64,000 nucleotides of DNA from an uncultured Collinsella sp. (GCA_902489945.1 CABUBZ010000001.1:49603-113602), one strand, 5' to 3'; shown: positions 8,398 to 17,447, numbered from the stretch's first letter. Numbers and translations are program-made. Notes: generated from the sequence alone by a model not told the origin.

Positions 8398-9081
8398 TTA
8401 CGCCCTTGCTTGCTCAATCTGCCCGATGAGCCAATCGCACCAGGCATCCATGCCCTCGCCCTTGCGCGCGCTGACGGAAAACCGCGGCGCCTGCGGATTG
8501 AGGTCATCGAGTGTCTTAGTATACCTATCCATGTCAAAATCGAAAGCCGGGGCCACATCGACCTTGTTGAGCAGCTGCGCGCCGGCGTGCTGAAAGATGC
8601 CCGGGTACTTGATGGGCTTGTCGTCGCCCTCGGGCACCGAGAGAATCATGATGGACAGGTTTTCGCCCAGGTCAAAGTCGACTGGGCAGACCAGGTTACC
8701 CACGTTTTCGATAAAGATGACGTCGATGTTTTCCAGACCCACGGCCTGGTCGAACGCGTCAACGGCCTCCATGATCATGTTGCCCTCGAGGTGGCACAGG
8801 CCGCCCGTGTTGATCTGGATGGCAGGCATGCCGGCTTCCTTCATGGTGATGGCGTCGACGTCCGAGGCGATGTCACCCTCGATGACGGCGCAGCGCAAGC
8901 CGGCCTTGTCGCGCAGGCGCTCGTTGGTGCCCAGGATCGTAGTGGTCTTGCCCGAACCGGGACTCGACAAGACGTTGATCACGTAGGTGTTTGTCTCATT
9001 AAATCGTTGACGCAGTTGATCTGCCAGGCGCTCATTGCGCGACAGAATCGGCGACGCGATATCAATCGTTTTCTCGACCAT
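8398..9081 (-). CDS. hypB: Hydrogenase/urease nickel incorporation GTPase HypB
   Basis: GTPase that delivers nickel to [NiFe]-hydrogenase with HypA. P-loop SSPGSGKTT is at residues 39-47, the switch acidic EGDIASDVDA near 68-77, GGLCHLEG at 93-100 and ENVGNLVCPVDFD at 125-137. Cys96, His97 and Cys132 match the G-domain metal site. The N-terminal histidine-rich stretch and CxxCGC nickel motif of some HypB proteins are absent. It is 227 residues, normal for the short form. It lies 54 nt downstream of hypA. No hydrogenase structural genes are present in this window, so its client enzyme is elsewhere. Confidence 0.95.
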   Translation of the reverse strand: MVEKTIDIASPILSRNERLADQLRQRFNETNTYVINVLSSPGSGKTTTILGTNERLRDKAGLRCAVIEGDIASDVDAITMKEAGMPAIQINTGGLCHLEGNMIMEAVDAFDQAVGLENIDVIFIENVGNLVCPVDFDLGENLSIMILSVPEGDDKPIKYPGIFQHAGAQLLNKVDVAPAFDFDMDRYTKTLDDLNPQAPRFSVSARKGEGMDAWCDWLIGQIEQARA

Positions 9082-9135
9082 ACTTAGCGCTCCTTACTTC
9101 TACCATTTATACCCCGTCCCCAGGTTGCTGGCGGG

Positions 9136-9492
9136 CTAATCGTCGGGGGTCTCGATCTCGATACTTGCGATGTCGAGTTCGCGGCCGTGCAGCAGACGCA
9201 CGTTGGCGCCGCCACACTGGGGACAGCGACAATGGAAACGGTCGTGGTCAAAGACCTCGCCGCAGTCCAGGCACTCGCTTTGTGGATGGACTTCCTCCAC
9301 GGCAAGCTCGCAGCCGCGCGTGAGCGGGTCCTCGTCGCGAAACGTCTCCCAGGCAAAGTCGAGCGCCTCGCGCACGACCTCGGTCATATCCCCGATACGC
9401 AGCGTTACCAAAACGGCGCGCGAGGCCCCCGCCCCACGCGCCGCGCGAATCACTGTATCGAGTATGCCGTTGACAATGCCAACCTCGTGCAT
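9136..9492 (-). CDS. hypA: Hydrogenase maturation nickel metallochaperone HypA
   Basis: 118 residues. The start MHEVGIV supplies the N-terminal His2/Glu3 nickel ligands. The zinc site is CLDC (Cys74, Cys77) and CPQC (Cys90, Cys93), with an additional Cys88. HypA passes Ni(II) to the hydrogenase large subunit together with HypB, encoded next downstream. The tatC stop is only 6 nt upstream, so it is probably co-transcribed with tatA-tatC. That pairing is sensible because some [NiFe]-hydrogenases are Tat substrates, but this link is inferred. Confidence 0.95.
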   Translation of the reverse strand: MHEVGIVNGILDTVIRAARGAGASRAVLVTLRIGDMTEVVREALDFAWETFRDEDPLTRGCELAVEEVHPQSECLDCGEVFDHDRFHCRCPQCGGANVRLLHGRELDIASIEIETPDD

Positions 9493-9498
9493 ACCGAT

Positions 9499-10290
9499 TT
9501 ACTCCTCGTCGTCCTCATCGTCCGAGAACAGGTCCAGACGACTCACAAACAGGCCCTCCTTGCCCTCGCGCGCGGTAATGACCACGCGAGCGATGGCAAG
9601 CGAAATCTCGTAGAGCGAGAGCAGAGCGCCATACATGAGGCCCAGCGTAACGGGCGAGCCGTCGGGCGTGATCACAGCAGAACCCACGAGCAGGCCCACG
9701 TACACGTAGCGCCAGGCGCTGCGGAAGGCCGCGTAGGACACGATGTGGAAAACAGACAGGTAGAAGATGATGAGCGGCAACTCAAACGCCACACCAAAGC
9801 CGATCATAAAGAGCAGCTCCATGTTGACGTAGTTCTCCAGGTCGGGCAGCGCCGTAGCGACGGCCGAGGTCTCGCCGATGAGCCACTCAAAGCCTGCAGG
9901 GATGATGATGAAGTAGCAAAAGATAGCGCCCAGGAAGAACAACACCGTCGAGGCGAGCACCGTGGGCACGACCCACTTGCGCTCGTTGGGGCGAAGCGCC
10001 GGCAAGAAAAACGCCAAGATCTGCCAGATGATCATGGGCGTGCACATGACAACGGCCATCTTGATGGCCAGCGAGAAGCGCAAGCCAAAGCCGCCGAGCG
10101 TGGTAGTGATGTAGAACTTACCGTCCGGCACAAAGGAGCGGATGGGATCTTCCAGGATGTCGAGCACAACAGGCGTGGCGAAATACAGCACGATAGCGGC
10201 GGCAAACACCGACACGACCACGATGGTCAGGCGGCGACGGAGCTCTCCCAGGTGATCGAAGAGCGGCATACGCGCAGGTCCGATAGGCAT
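9499..10290 (-). CDS. tatC: Sec-independent translocase TatC
   Basis: Receptor component of the twin-arginine translocase, exporting folded proteins. The N-terminal FDHLGELRRRL motif is the TatC hallmark, followed by six hydrophobic segments and the conserved loop FVPDGKF after the first. The length of 263 residues is normal. The ATG overlaps the tatA stop by one nt (TAATG), indicating translational coupling. A second ATG seven codons in (MPLFDHLGEL) is an alternative start. The C-terminus is acidic (DDEDDEE). Confidence 0.95.
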   Translation of the reverse strand: MPIGPARMPLFDHLGELRRRLTIVVVSVFAAAIVLYFATPVVLDILEDPIRSFVPDGKFYITTTLGGFGLRFSLAIKMAVVMCTPMIIWQILAFFLPALRPNERKWVVPTVLASTVLFFLGAIFCYFIIIPAGFEWLIGETSAVATALPDLENYVNMELLFMIGFGVAFELPLIIFYLSVFHIVSYAAFRSAWRYVYVGLLVGSAVITPDGSPVTLGLMYGALLSLYEISLAIARVVITAREGKEGLFVSRLDLFSDDEDDEE

Positions 10291-10865
10291 TACTCATCGC
10301 CTCCCTTCGGGGCGTCGGCGGCAGCGGCGTCGTCTTCGGCCTCGAGCTCGCGAGCGAGCTGGTCGACGACGGCCTTGCGCTTACGGGGACGACGGGCGTA
10401 GAGGTCAGCCGTCGTGGGCTCTGCCGGCTCGGGCTCGGGTTCCGGCTCTGCAGCAGACTCGGGCTCGGCGGCGGCAGCGGCGGCAGGCTCTGCGTTCTCG
10501 GCCTCCTCGGCAATACCTTCGTCCTCGGTGGCACCCTCGCTCGCGGCCTTCTCGGCGGCAAGGCGGGCACGGCGCTCGGCAAAGGTCTCCTTCTTTGCGG
10601 GTGCAGCCGTCCCGGCGGCATCCTCGTCCGCATCGGAATCGTCATCGACGGCAGCCTTCTTGGGCTTGACCGGAGCCGAAGCAGCCTCGCTTACCGGATC
10701 GATGATCTCGGACTGAACAACGGCCGTCATCTTTTCCTGCGTCTCGCGGAACTGACGAATGGCACGGCCGATCGTGCGGCCCATCTGTGGGAGCTTATCC
10801 GGGCCAAACAGCAAAAAGCCGAAGACCACGATGATCGCGAGCTCACCCTCTCCAATACCAAACAC
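10290..10865 (-). CDS. tatA: TatA/TatB-type pore component with long acidic tail
   Basis: Starts at GTG with GGAGGT four nt upstream, giving MFGIGEGELAIIVVFGFLLF, one N-terminal transmembrane helix. It is followed by the hinge FGPDKLP and amphipathic helix GRTIGRAIRQFRE, the TatA/TatB hallmark. An upstream in-frame ATG lacks the right spacing. The remaining ~140 residues are Ala/Glu/Pro-rich and disordered, much longer than most TatA proteins. I cannot tell TatA from TatB by motif alone. It is translationally coupled to tatC. Confidence 0.88.
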   Translation of the reverse strand: MFGIGEGELAIIVVFGFLLFGPDKLPQMGRTIGRAIRQFRETQEKMTAVVQSEIIDPVSEAASAPVKPKKAAVDDDSDADEDAAGTAAPAKKETFAERRARLAAEKAASEGATEDEGIAEEAENAEPAAAAAAEPESAAEPEPEPEPAEPTTADLYARRPRKRKAVVDQLARELEAEDDAAAADAPKGGDE

Positions 10866-11018
10866 ACATACCTCCAAGGCTCGATGTGAGTCGAGCCCGC
10901 ACCGCGCCATTCGGCCGGAACTCGTCTATTCATTCGGTCAAGTATAGCGCCCGGACGCCAAAACGTCCGAGCGCATCACAAACATATGCCAAACGGCACG
11001 CCCTTTTGGGGGCAAAGA

Positions 11019-11333
11019 TTATGCCGCCGTGATCGAAATCTCCTGGTCGACGCCCAGCAGCTGAACCACGCGCATCACCTGGGGCTGCACATTAGTGCAG
11101 CTAAAGCGCTTACCGTGGTCGACCGCGTGGTGCGCGGCGCCCACGAGCACGCCAATGCCCGTCGAATCGATGTAGCTCACCTGGGCAAAATCGAGCTCAA
11201 CGGCCTCAATGGGCTGCTCGAGCGCCAGGTCGATAGCATTGCGCAGGCTATCGGCGTTAGAGATATCGATCTCGCCGGTTACCTTAATGGTGTAGATCTC
11301 CGGCGTGGGGTTGGTGGAAATACCCAAATCCAT
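11019..11333 (-). CDS. STAS-domain anti-sigma factor antagonist
   Basis: 104 residues covering a complete STAS domain, as in SpoIIAA or RsbV. The phospho-acceptor is predicted to be Ser57 in YIDSTGIGVL, with the preceding Asp56 conserved. Such proteins bind and release an anti-sigma kinase when dephosphorylated. No anti-sigma kinase or sigma factor gene lies next to it, so its partner is not visible. It has its own gap on both sides, with aspartate aminotransferase 66 nt upstream. Confidence 0.88.
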   Translation of the reverse strand: MDLGISTNPTPEIYTIKVTGEIDISNADSLRNAIDLALEQPIEAVELDFAQVSYIDSTGIGVLVGAAHHAVDHGKRFSCTNVQPQVMRVVQLLGVDQEISITAA

Positions 11334-11399
11334 GTATACGCTCCTTTACGTATCGAAAGTGCGGATAGTACTGGGCGCGGACTTGCGGGGCCCTAGGCG

Positions 11400-12704
11400 T
11401 TAGGCGCGCTCGGCACGAGCAAGCTCGGCAGCGACAAGCTTAACGGCCAGCACCAGCACGTCGAGCGCGGCCTCCAGGTCCTCGACCGTGGGATAGCTCG
11501 GCGCAATACGGATGTTGGTATCGCGCGGATCCTTGCCATAGGGCCAGGTGGCACCGGCCGGCGTGAGCTTGACGCCCAGGTCGGCGCAAAGCGCGGCGAC
11601 CTTCTGGGCCGAGCCCTCGGGACCATCGAAGCTTACAAAGTAGCCGCCGCGGGGGTGCGTCCAGGTGGCACAGCCCGTATCGCCCAGGCCCTCGGTGAGC
11701 TTGCGCTCAACGGCCTCAAAGCGCGGACGCAGGAACTCGGCATGCTTTTTCATGTGCTCCTTGACCGCCTCGATGGTGGGAAGGAAGCGCACGTGGCGCA
11801 GCTGGTTGAGCTTGTCGGCGCTGATGAGGCCGGCCTTCAGGCGCTTGGAGAACTCGGCGATGACCGCGGGGCTCGCACCGATGAAGCCGATGCCGGCGCC
11901 CGGGAAGGTAATCTTGGACGTCGAGGCAAAAGCCACCACGCGGTCCTCGGTGCCCGCCGCGCGAGCGAGGTCGAAGATATTGGCGAGCTCGTCGGTCTCG
12001 TCGTACAGGTCGTGCACGCAGTAGGCGTTGTCCCAGAAGATGCGGAAATCGGGCGCGGCCGTGGGCATATCGACCAGGCGACGCACGGTGTCCTCGCTAA
12101 AGGTGATGCCCGTGGGGTTGGAATACTTGGGCACGCACCAGATGCCCTTGATGGAGTCGTCGGCGGCAACCAGACGCTCGACCTCGTCCATGTCGGGGCC
12201 GTTGTCGGTCATCGCGACGGGGACATTCTCGATACCCAGGTCGGCGGTGATGCCAAAGTGACGGTCGTAGCCGGGAACAGGGCACAGGAACTTGACTTTC
12301 TTGCCGTCGTGCGCGGCCTCGTAAGCCTCCCAAGGCTCGCTGCCGCACGAACCGCAGCGCCAAAACATGCCGGCGATATCGTGCTCGATCAGAAGGCTCG
12401 ACGAACACAGTACGAGCGTCTGCTCGGCAGGGCAACCCAGGAACTCCCCCGCCAGCTTGCGTGCCGAGGGAATGCCCTCAAAGCAACCGTAGTTTGAGCA
12501 GTCGACGTTGCCGTCGTGCAGATCGGCATCGGCATTGAGGATATCGAGCATGGGTCGAGAGATGTCCACCTGGGAGGGCGACGGCTTGCCGCGGGCCATG
12601 TCGAGCGCCAGGCCCTTGGCCTTGACCTCGGCGACCTCGGCTTTGAGCGCCTCGATGGCGGCATCGAGTTCGGTGGTTTCCATCTTCTGGTAGATCGTCT
12701 GCAT
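11400..12704 (-). CDS. Aspartate aminotransferase, MocR-like (type Ic)
   Basis: PLP-dependent fold-type I aminotransferase of the group with an Aminotran_MocR-type domain, described as type Ic aspartate aminotransferase. The PLP lysine is Lys264 in FASTSKITFPGAG, the conserved NPTG is at 196-199 and WDNAYCVHD carries the PLP-ring Asp/Tyr. It is 434 residues. ATG at 12704 has GAAAGGT eight nt upstream. It is likely monocistronic. The family is firm; the aspartate specificity comes from family knowledge. Confidence 0.85.
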   Translation of the reverse strand: MQTIYQKMETTELDAAIEALKAEVAEVKAKGLALDMARGKPSPSQVDISRPMLDILNADADLHDGNVDCSNYGCFEGIPSARKLAGEFLGCPAEQTLVLCSSSLLIEHDIAGMFWRCGSCGSEPWEAYEAAHDGKKVKFLCPVPGYDRHFGITADLGIENVPVAMTDNGPDMDEVERLVAADDSIKGIWCVPKYSNPTGITFSEDTVRRLVDMPTAAPDFRIFWDNAYCVHDLYDETDELANIFDLARAAGTEDRVVAFASTSKITFPGAGIGFIGASPAVIAEFSKRLKAGLISADKLNQLRHVRFLPTIEAVKEHMKKHAEFLRPRFEAVERKLTEGLGDTGCATWTHPRGGYFVSFDGPEGSAQKVAALCADLGVKLTPAGATWPYGKDPRDTNIRIAPSYPTVEDLEAALDVLVLAVKLVAAELARAERA

Positions 12705-12853
12705 GGGTGCGACCTTTCGCGAAGCGGGACGTTGCAGTTCGTCTAAGTATAGACCGCCACCGCCGCAACGGCATGAAGCCGTGATAGATTAAGTTCATCG
12801 CAATGATTTACGAATCGCCGCGCATGCCGGCGTGGGGCGCCCAAGGAGGCACT

Positions 12854-13108
12854 ATGGAGTACGGATCGTTCCAGGCCGAGGAATTCGGCGACCTGCAGCG
12901 CCTGGTCGACGGACTATTTTACGACCGGCACGCCATCGACCGCCTGGATCTCATCGTGCAGGCCGAGATCTTGGACCTCGCGCCCGACCTCATGGAAATC
13001 GTGAACCTATTGCCGCCCGGCTACTACGACCGCCAATCGCTTTGCGACCAGCTCAACTCCGCCCTTGCCGCCCACGGCTGGGGCGCCGTCTACGGAACGG
13101 TGGAATAA
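12854..13108 (+). CDS. Hypothetical 84-residue acidic protein
   Basis: A small gene starting after AAGGAGG with ideal spacing, MEYGSFQAEEF. The sequence is acidic and Leu-rich with DRLDLIVQAEILDLAPDLME and ends GWGAVYGTVE. No signal peptide or membrane segment is seen. The strong ribosome-binding site and codon use like the neighbours support it as real. It is followed three nt after its stop by a family A repeat and then a terminator. I do not recognise its family. Confidence 0.7.
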   Translation: MEYGSFQAEEFGDLQRLVDGLFYDRHAIDRLDLIVQAEILDLAPDLMEIVNLLPPGYYDRQSLCDQLNSALAAHGWGAVYGTVE

Positions 13109-13111
13109 ACC

Positions 13112-13140
13112 TAGTCGTTTAAGAACGTCCCCAATGACTA
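13112..13140 (+). repeat. 29-nt intergenic repeat, family A, copy 2
   Basis: TAGTCGTTTAAGAACG followed by TCCCCAATGACTA. It lies three nt after the stop codon of the small gene and runs into the following terminator stem. Confidence 0.8.
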
Positions 13141-13177
13141 AAACGCCGCTTGTGATGGTGTTCACAGGCGGCGTTTT
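13140..13177. terminator. Bidirectional terminator between the small gene and nhaA
   Basis: AAAACGCCGC and GCGGCGTTTT form the stem base, continued by TGTGA/TCACA with one mismatch and a 6-nt loop. T4 on both strands suits both converging genes. Confidence 0.8.
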
Positions 13178-13194
13178 CAAACTTGTATGTGCTC

Positions 13195-14553
13195 TTACTC
13201 GTCCTTGGGCGCGGGGTGTTTGCAGACCACGCTCATGTAGATCATACCGAGCACGGCAGCGGTGACCGAACCGGCAAGGATGGCGGCCTTGGCAGCCAGA
13301 ACCTCAAACTGGGCCGTCGGGAAGGCAAGGCCGCTGATGAGGATCGACATGGTGAAGCCGATGCCGCCCAGAATGCCCACACCGGCAATCATGTGCCAGT
13401 TAACGTTATGCGGCAGCTCGCAGACCCTAAACTTAACCAGGGCAAACGTCATGCCAAAGATGCCGATCGGCTTGCCCAGCAGCATGCCAAAGTACACGCC
13501 GAGCGTCACCGGGTCGGTGAGCAGCGTGCTCATGTCCACGCCCACTAGGCGAACCTGTGCGTTCACGAACGCAAAGATCGGCAGAATCACAAAGTTGACC
13601 GGCGTGGAGATCAGACGCTCCATGCGGATGAGCGGCGGGGTCACGCGGTGCATGACGCGCTCGACCCTGGTGGTCGAGACGGTAAAGTCATGCTGGCCCA
13701 AGATGTGCGCCTCGTCGTCGTAGCGGTCATCGAGCAGCGGCAGGCACTCGCCCAACCAATCGGTGAGGCTATCGAGCTTGACGCCGCACTTGGCCGGAAT
13801 GGTAAAGGCCAGGATGACGCCGGCGAGCGTGGCATGTACACCGCTCTTGAACATGCAGAACCACAACAGCAGGCCCAGTACCGAATACGGGGCGAGGCGG
13901 TAATGCTGCGTCTTGTTGAGCCACACGAGCGCGCAGGTCACCAGCGCGGCGGCGCCCAACCAAAACGGATTGGGGCTCTGACCGTAGAAGATGGCGATGG
14001 CGGCGATGGAGATGAGGTCATCGGCGATGGCGAGCGTCGAGAAGAACACGCGCACGCCGTTGGGCACGCGGTTGCCCAAAAGCGACAGCACGCCCAGCGC
14101 AAAGGCAATATCGGTTGCCATGGGGATGGCCCAACCGTTGCGGGCGCCGGCATGGTTAAAGATCAGGTAGATGCAGGCGGGAACGACAACGCCGCCCACG
14201 GCCGCCAGCATGGGAAGCATGGCCTGACGCGGATTCTTGAGCTCACCGACCGTCATCTCGTACTTAAGCTCGATGCCCACCAACAAAAAGAAAATCGCCA
14301 TGAGGAAGTCGTTGACGAAAAGCTCAACGGTGAGACCGGCCGTAAGGTTGCCCAGACCCACATACAGCGGGGTCTCCAAAAAGTGATGGATGGCCTCGTA
14401 GGCATCGGTATTGGCGCAAATGACGGCGGCGATGGCGGCGAAGACCATGACGGCGGCGGAAATCGTACCGTTCTCGGCGATGCGCTCCCAGATGTCGTGA
14501 CGTTCAAAGCGCTTGCGCTCACGAACGTTGAACAGCTGCTCAGTTGCTGCCAT
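13195..14553 (-). CDS. nhaA: Na+/H+ antiporter NhaA
   Basis: Electrogenic sodium/proton antiporter for pH and Na+ homeostasis. It shows about twelve hydrophobic helices, the conserved ATDIAFALGVL (146-156) and the ion-binding aspartate pair Asp178-Asp179 in STLAIADDLISI. The length of 452 residues is longer than the E. coli protein (388) because of an insertion of about 45 residues near 290-335 (LDDRYDDEAHILGQHDF) between helices. It is flanked by its own terminator and stands alone, so it is probably monocistronic. Confidence 0.94.
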   Translation of the reverse strand: MAATEQLFNVRERKRFERHDIWERIAENGTISAAVMVFAAIAAVICANTDAYEAIHHFLETPLYVGLGNLTAGLTVELFVNDFLMAIFFLLVGIELKYEMTVGELKNPRQAMLPMLAAVGGVVVPACIYLIFNHAGARNGWAIPMATDIAFALGVLSLLGNRVPNGVRVFFSTLAIADDLISIAAIAIFYGQSPNPFWLGAAALVTCALVWLNKTQHYRLAPYSVLGLLLWFCMFKSGVHATLAGVILAFTIPAKCGVKLDSLTDWLGECLPLLDDRYDDEAHILGQHDFTVSTTRVERVMHRVTPPLIRMERLISTPVNFVILPIFAFVNAQVRLVGVDMSTLLTDPVTLGVYFGMLLGKPIGIFGMTFALVKFRVCELPHNVNWHMIAGVGILGGIGFTMSILISGLAFPTAQFEVLAAKAAILAGSVTAAVLGMIYMSVVCKHPAPKDE

Positions 14554-14766
14554 GGGCGGCTCCTTTCACGGGAAAGCTCCCGTCTTAAAAAAGCACGGCC
14601 CGCCCAAGTGGCGGCGCCGCGCTCTAACGTATTACGCTTGCATCTAGCCTACCCTGCACGACAAGCACGCAGGCGTGGCCGAAAAGCGGAACCACAGGTT
14701 GAACATTATTTGCTCAACGGCACGGGCACGCCTGTCCAAGAGACGACGCGGCGCCGTGCACAAAAA

Positions 14767-14801
14767 ACGACCGGAGCGCGGGACGTCCGCGATCCGGTCG
14801 T
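14767..14801 (-). terminator. Terminator of ppaC
   Basis: ACGACCGGaGCGCGG pairs with its complement (one mismatch). On the minus strand the stem is followed by T6. It begins about 20 nt after the ppaC stop. Confidence 0.8.
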
Positions 14802-14820
14802 GGCGTTTGGTCAACTAAAC

Positions 14821-15744
14821 CTAGCAGGCGGCCATGATGGGGGCAGCGACCTGCTTCTTACGGGAGAGGACGCCCGGCATCCAGACGCCGTCGTGCTCGT
14901 CGGCAATGCCCAGGCCCTTCTGAGCGGCCTCGGTCTCGCCCTCGAGCAGGACCTGCGAGCCCTCCTCCATGATGTCGGTGATGCACAGGACAATGCCGTC
15001 AGCGCCCTTCTCGGCAGCGTAGGCGCGCATGGCCTCGCGAATCTCGTCGATCATGCCGAGTGCGCGGGTCTTGTCGACAGTCTCGTACTGGCCGATGAGC
15101 AGCTTCTTGCCGGCGGGCTCGAACATCTTGATGTCGTTGCCGACCATCTCGGCAGCGGTAAAGGAGCCGGACGGACGGGTGAGGAAGACCTCCATGCCAA
15201 ACTTGACCGGGTCGACGCCCACCTGCTCGCCGAGCTTGGCGGCGACGGCGCGGTCGACATCGGTGGTGGTGGGGCTCTTGAGCATGAGCGTGTCGGTCAT
15301 CATGGCCGAGAGCAGCAGCTTAGCCTGGACGTCGGAAAGCTCAACGCCGAGCACGCCGGCGAGCTTGGTGACGATGGTGCAGCTGGAGCCCCAGGGCAGG
15401 CAGATGTAGTGCAGCGGGCCGGCGGTCTCGAAGTCGCCGATGCGGTGATGATCGACAACGCCAAAGACCGTGGCGTCCTTAAGGCCGGCGACGGACTGGG
15501 CAGACTCGTTGTGGTCGGTGAGGACGACGAGCTGACCGGCCTCGACGGACTCGATCACGCGGGGCTCGGCGATGCCGGCGTCGGCGAGCAGCTTGGCGGA
15601 CTCGGCCGGAAGCTGACCAAGGGCGCAGGCCTCGTAGGTGTTGCCGGCATACTCAACCTGGTTGAGCAGCTGGGACAGGACGACGGCGCTCATGATGGCG
15701 TCGTTATCGGGGTTCTGGTGACCAAAGACAAGAACGTTTGCCAT
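14821..15744 (-). CDS. ppaC: Manganese-dependent inorganic pyrophosphatase
   Basis: Family II pyrophosphatase (DHH superfamily) hydrolysing PPi to drive biosynthesis. Metal ligands are visible in GHQNPDNDA (8-16), DHNE (77-80) and DHHR (98-101). The DHHA2 C-terminal domain carries SRKKQ near residue 297. At 307 residues it is normal, without CBS insertions. A terminator follows. It is an isolated gene between nhaA and glk. The assignment is secure. Confidence 0.95.
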   Translation of the reverse strand: MANVLVFGHQNPDNDAIMSAVVLSQLLNQVEYAGNTYEACALGQLPAESAKLLADAGIAEPRVIESVEAGQLVVLTDHNESAQSVAGLKDATVFGVVDHHRIGDFETAGPLHYICLPWGSSCTIVTKLAGVLGVELSDVQAKLLLSAMMTDTLMLKSPTTTDVDRAVAAKLGEQVGVDPVKFGMEVFLTRPSGSFTAAEMVGNDIKMFEPAGKKLLIGQYETVDKTRALGMIDEIREAMRAYAAEKGADGIVLCITDIMEEGSQVLLEGETEAAQKGLGIADEHDGVWMPGVLSRKKQVAAPIMAAC

Positions 15745-15877
15745 GGATATCCTCCACTTGATATGTGTACCTGGACGTAGCTATGGTAGCACGCCGATGC
15801 CGAGCCTTCGCAGACGGAAGGGTCACGGCATATTTTGGGGCAGGCATGGGGGCCAAGACTGTCCCTTTTGCACCGTG

Positions 15878-15909
15878 TTGGTGCAAAGTAACCTGACCCC
15901 CTTGCACCA
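15878..15909 (+). repeat. Intergenic repeat, family D, copy 1
   Basis: A 23-nt block (15878-15900: TTGGTGCAAAG, then TAACCTGACCCC) is identical to 27258-27280. TTGGTGCAA and TTGCACCA form short inverted ends. The neighbouring ACTGTCCCTTTTGCACC (15858-15874) repeats part of it inverted. It abuts the glk stop codon. Confidence 0.7.
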
Positions 15910-15910
15910 G

Positions 15911-16864
15911 CTATTTACCGGCGGCGCGCAGGGCTACGTAGGCGGCACCGATGATGCCGGCGTCGTTTCCGAGCGAAGCGACCTTAATGGGCGTCTCGCG
16001 CGAGGCAGAGAGCGCGTACTGCTTAAAGTGCTCGCGAACCTTGTCGAGATAAACATCGGCCGAAGCGGACGCGCCGCCACCGATCAGGAACATCTCGGGG
16101 TCGACCACGTTGGCGATAAGCGCCAGGGCGCGGCCAAGGTAGTCGGCCATGGTGTCGGCTGCGGCCAGCGCGAGCTTGTCGCCCTCGCGGCAGGCCTGGA
16201 ACACGTCCTTGGAATCGGAGGGGCCGGTGAGCTCAATGGGCTCGACGCCCGCCTTCTTGCACTCGGCAAGGTAGTTGCTCACCACGCCGGTGGCGCTGGA
16301 ATACTGCTCCAGATGGCCATGGCCGCCACAGCCGCAGGTGCGCTCCTCGGCCGGGTTCAGGCACATGTGGCCAATCTCGCCGCCGGCGCCCACAACGCCC
16401 GATACCACGTCGCCGTTAACGATAACGCCGCCGCCCACGCCGGTACCGATGGTGACCATCACCACGTTCTGCACGCCCTTGGCAGAACCGAGCCAGGCCT
16501 CGCCCATGGCAGCGGCGTTGGCATCGTTCTCATACTTAACGACCGCATCGGGGCAGTGCTTCTGAATGGCGACCCTCAGCTCGGGCAGGTTAATGGCAAT
16601 GTTGGCCTTGACCTTGGCATCGCCCGACGCCGGGATGGGACACGGAACGGCCAGGCCAATGCCCGCCACAAAGGCACGCGGAATCTGTGCCTTGGCGACC
16701 ACCTGGTCGATAGCCTCGGTCACCGCGGCAAAGCCCGCGGCGTCAACGATAGGAGGCGTGGGCACGCTGGCCTTGGCAAGCAGGTTGCCGTCCTCGTCGA
16801 ACAGGCCCTCCTTAACCGAAGTGCCGCCGACGTCGATGCCGATGTAGTACTGCTTAGGTTCCAT
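15911..16864 (-). CDS. glk: ROK-family glucokinase
   Basis: ATP-dependent glucose kinase of the ROK family. It has DVGGTS at 11-16, catalytic Asp114 in ENDANAAA, EIGH at 163-166 and the zinc region CGCGGHGHLEQYSS at 177-190. The third cysteine of the usual CxCGxxGCxE motif is His184, which could still bind zinc. The 22-residue upstream extension is rejected because AAAGGTGGG lies before the ATG at 16864. The length is 317 residues. It sits downstream of the beta-glucoside PTS operon but behind a terminator, so separate transcription is likely. It would phosphorylate the free glucose released from aryl- or oligo-glucosides. Confidence 0.9.
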   Translation of the reverse strand: MEPKQYYIGIDVGGTSVKEGLFDEDGNLLAKASVPTPPIVDAAGFAAVTEAIDQVVAKAQIPRAFVAGIGLAVPCPIPASGDAKVKANIAINLPELRVAIQKHCPDAVVKYENDANAAAMGEAWLGSAKGVQNVVMVTIGTGVGGGVIVNGDVVSGVVGAGGEIGHMCLNPAEERTCGCGGHGHLEQYSSATGVVSNYLAECKKAGVEPIELTGPSDSKDVFQACREGDKLALAAADTMADYLGRALALIANVVDPEMFLIGGGASASADVYLDKVREHFKQYALSASRETPIKVASLGNDAGIIGAAYVALRAAGK

Positions 16865-16920
16865 GGGAGCCCACCTTTCTCGTTTAAACATTGCCTGTAT
16901 GGTACCGCTCTCAAGGCAAA

Positions 16921-16957
16921 AACCTACCAAAAAGGGACAGGTTTGTTTTGGCAGGTT
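16921..16957. repeat. Intergenic repeat, family E, copy 1
   Basis: AACCTACCAAAA and TTTTGGCAGGTT are inverted with one mismatch around AGGGACAGGTTTG. A longer relative is at 20816-20895. It lies in the glk upstream region. Confidence 0.65.
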
Positions 16958-17018
16958 TTATCTGGGGTAACGCAATTGGCTGCCCAACAGGCCGCGCAAG
17001 ACCATCCCCAAAAATAAA

Positions 17019-17047
17019 GGCGCCGGGAGGCGGAGGCTCCCGGCGCC
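17019..17047 (-). terminator. Terminator of the beta-glucoside PTS operon
   Basis: Perfect 11-bp stem GGCGCCGGGAG with a 7-nt loop. On the minus strand it is followed by TTTATTTTTGG. It lies about 60 nt after the IIA stop. Confidence 0.85.
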
Positions 17048-17105
17048 CGTCAAAGGGACTATGTTGTCTGTTGGACCGCACGGTCCGTCGCGGCGATAAC
17101 GCCGA

Positions 17106-17438
17106 CTAGGCCTGAAGTACCTGCAGCTGCTTGTGAATCTCGATGAGCTCCGTCGCCATGACGCGCATGGTCTCGGTACCGGCCATCTGGTCCTCGGCAT
17201 GCAGCAGAATCAACGGGGCCTCGCCGTTACGCTCGCCGTTGGCCTCCTTCTTCAGAAGCCCCATGTGAACATCGTGGCCACCGTTATAGGCCTCGTCGCC
17301 CTGCTTGATAAGCTCCTCGGCGGCGTCAAAATCGCCCTCCTTGGCCTTTTGCACGGCATTGATGTACATGCTCTTGGCGGTACCGACGTAGCTGATGATC
17401 TCGAAGCAGGTCATCTGCAGTTCGTTCATATCCTCCAT
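17106..17438 (-). CDS. PTS lactose/cellobiose-type IIA component
   Basis: IIA(Lac/Cel) phosphocarrier, a helical trimeric protein that takes phosphate from HPr and passes it to IIB. The active His is predicted as His80 in ILLHAEDQ; the second histidine of the usual HAxDH motif is Gln here. It has 110 residues from the ATG at 17438; GTG at 17447 or ATG at 17429 are alternatives. It lies immediately downstream of IIB and ends in a strong terminator, so it is the last gene of the operon. Confidence 0.88.
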   Translation of the reverse strand: MEDMNELQMTCFEIISYVGTAKSMYINAVQKAKEGDFDAAEELIKQGDEAYNGGHDVHMGLLKKEANGERNGEAPLILLHAEDQMAGTETMRVMATELIEIHKQLQVLQA

Positions 17439-17447
17439 GCGGAGCAC

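Noticed and set aside
13648..15780. 710-codon plus-strand frame spanning nhaA and ppaC
   Set aside because: It runs antisense through two certain genes and their terminator.
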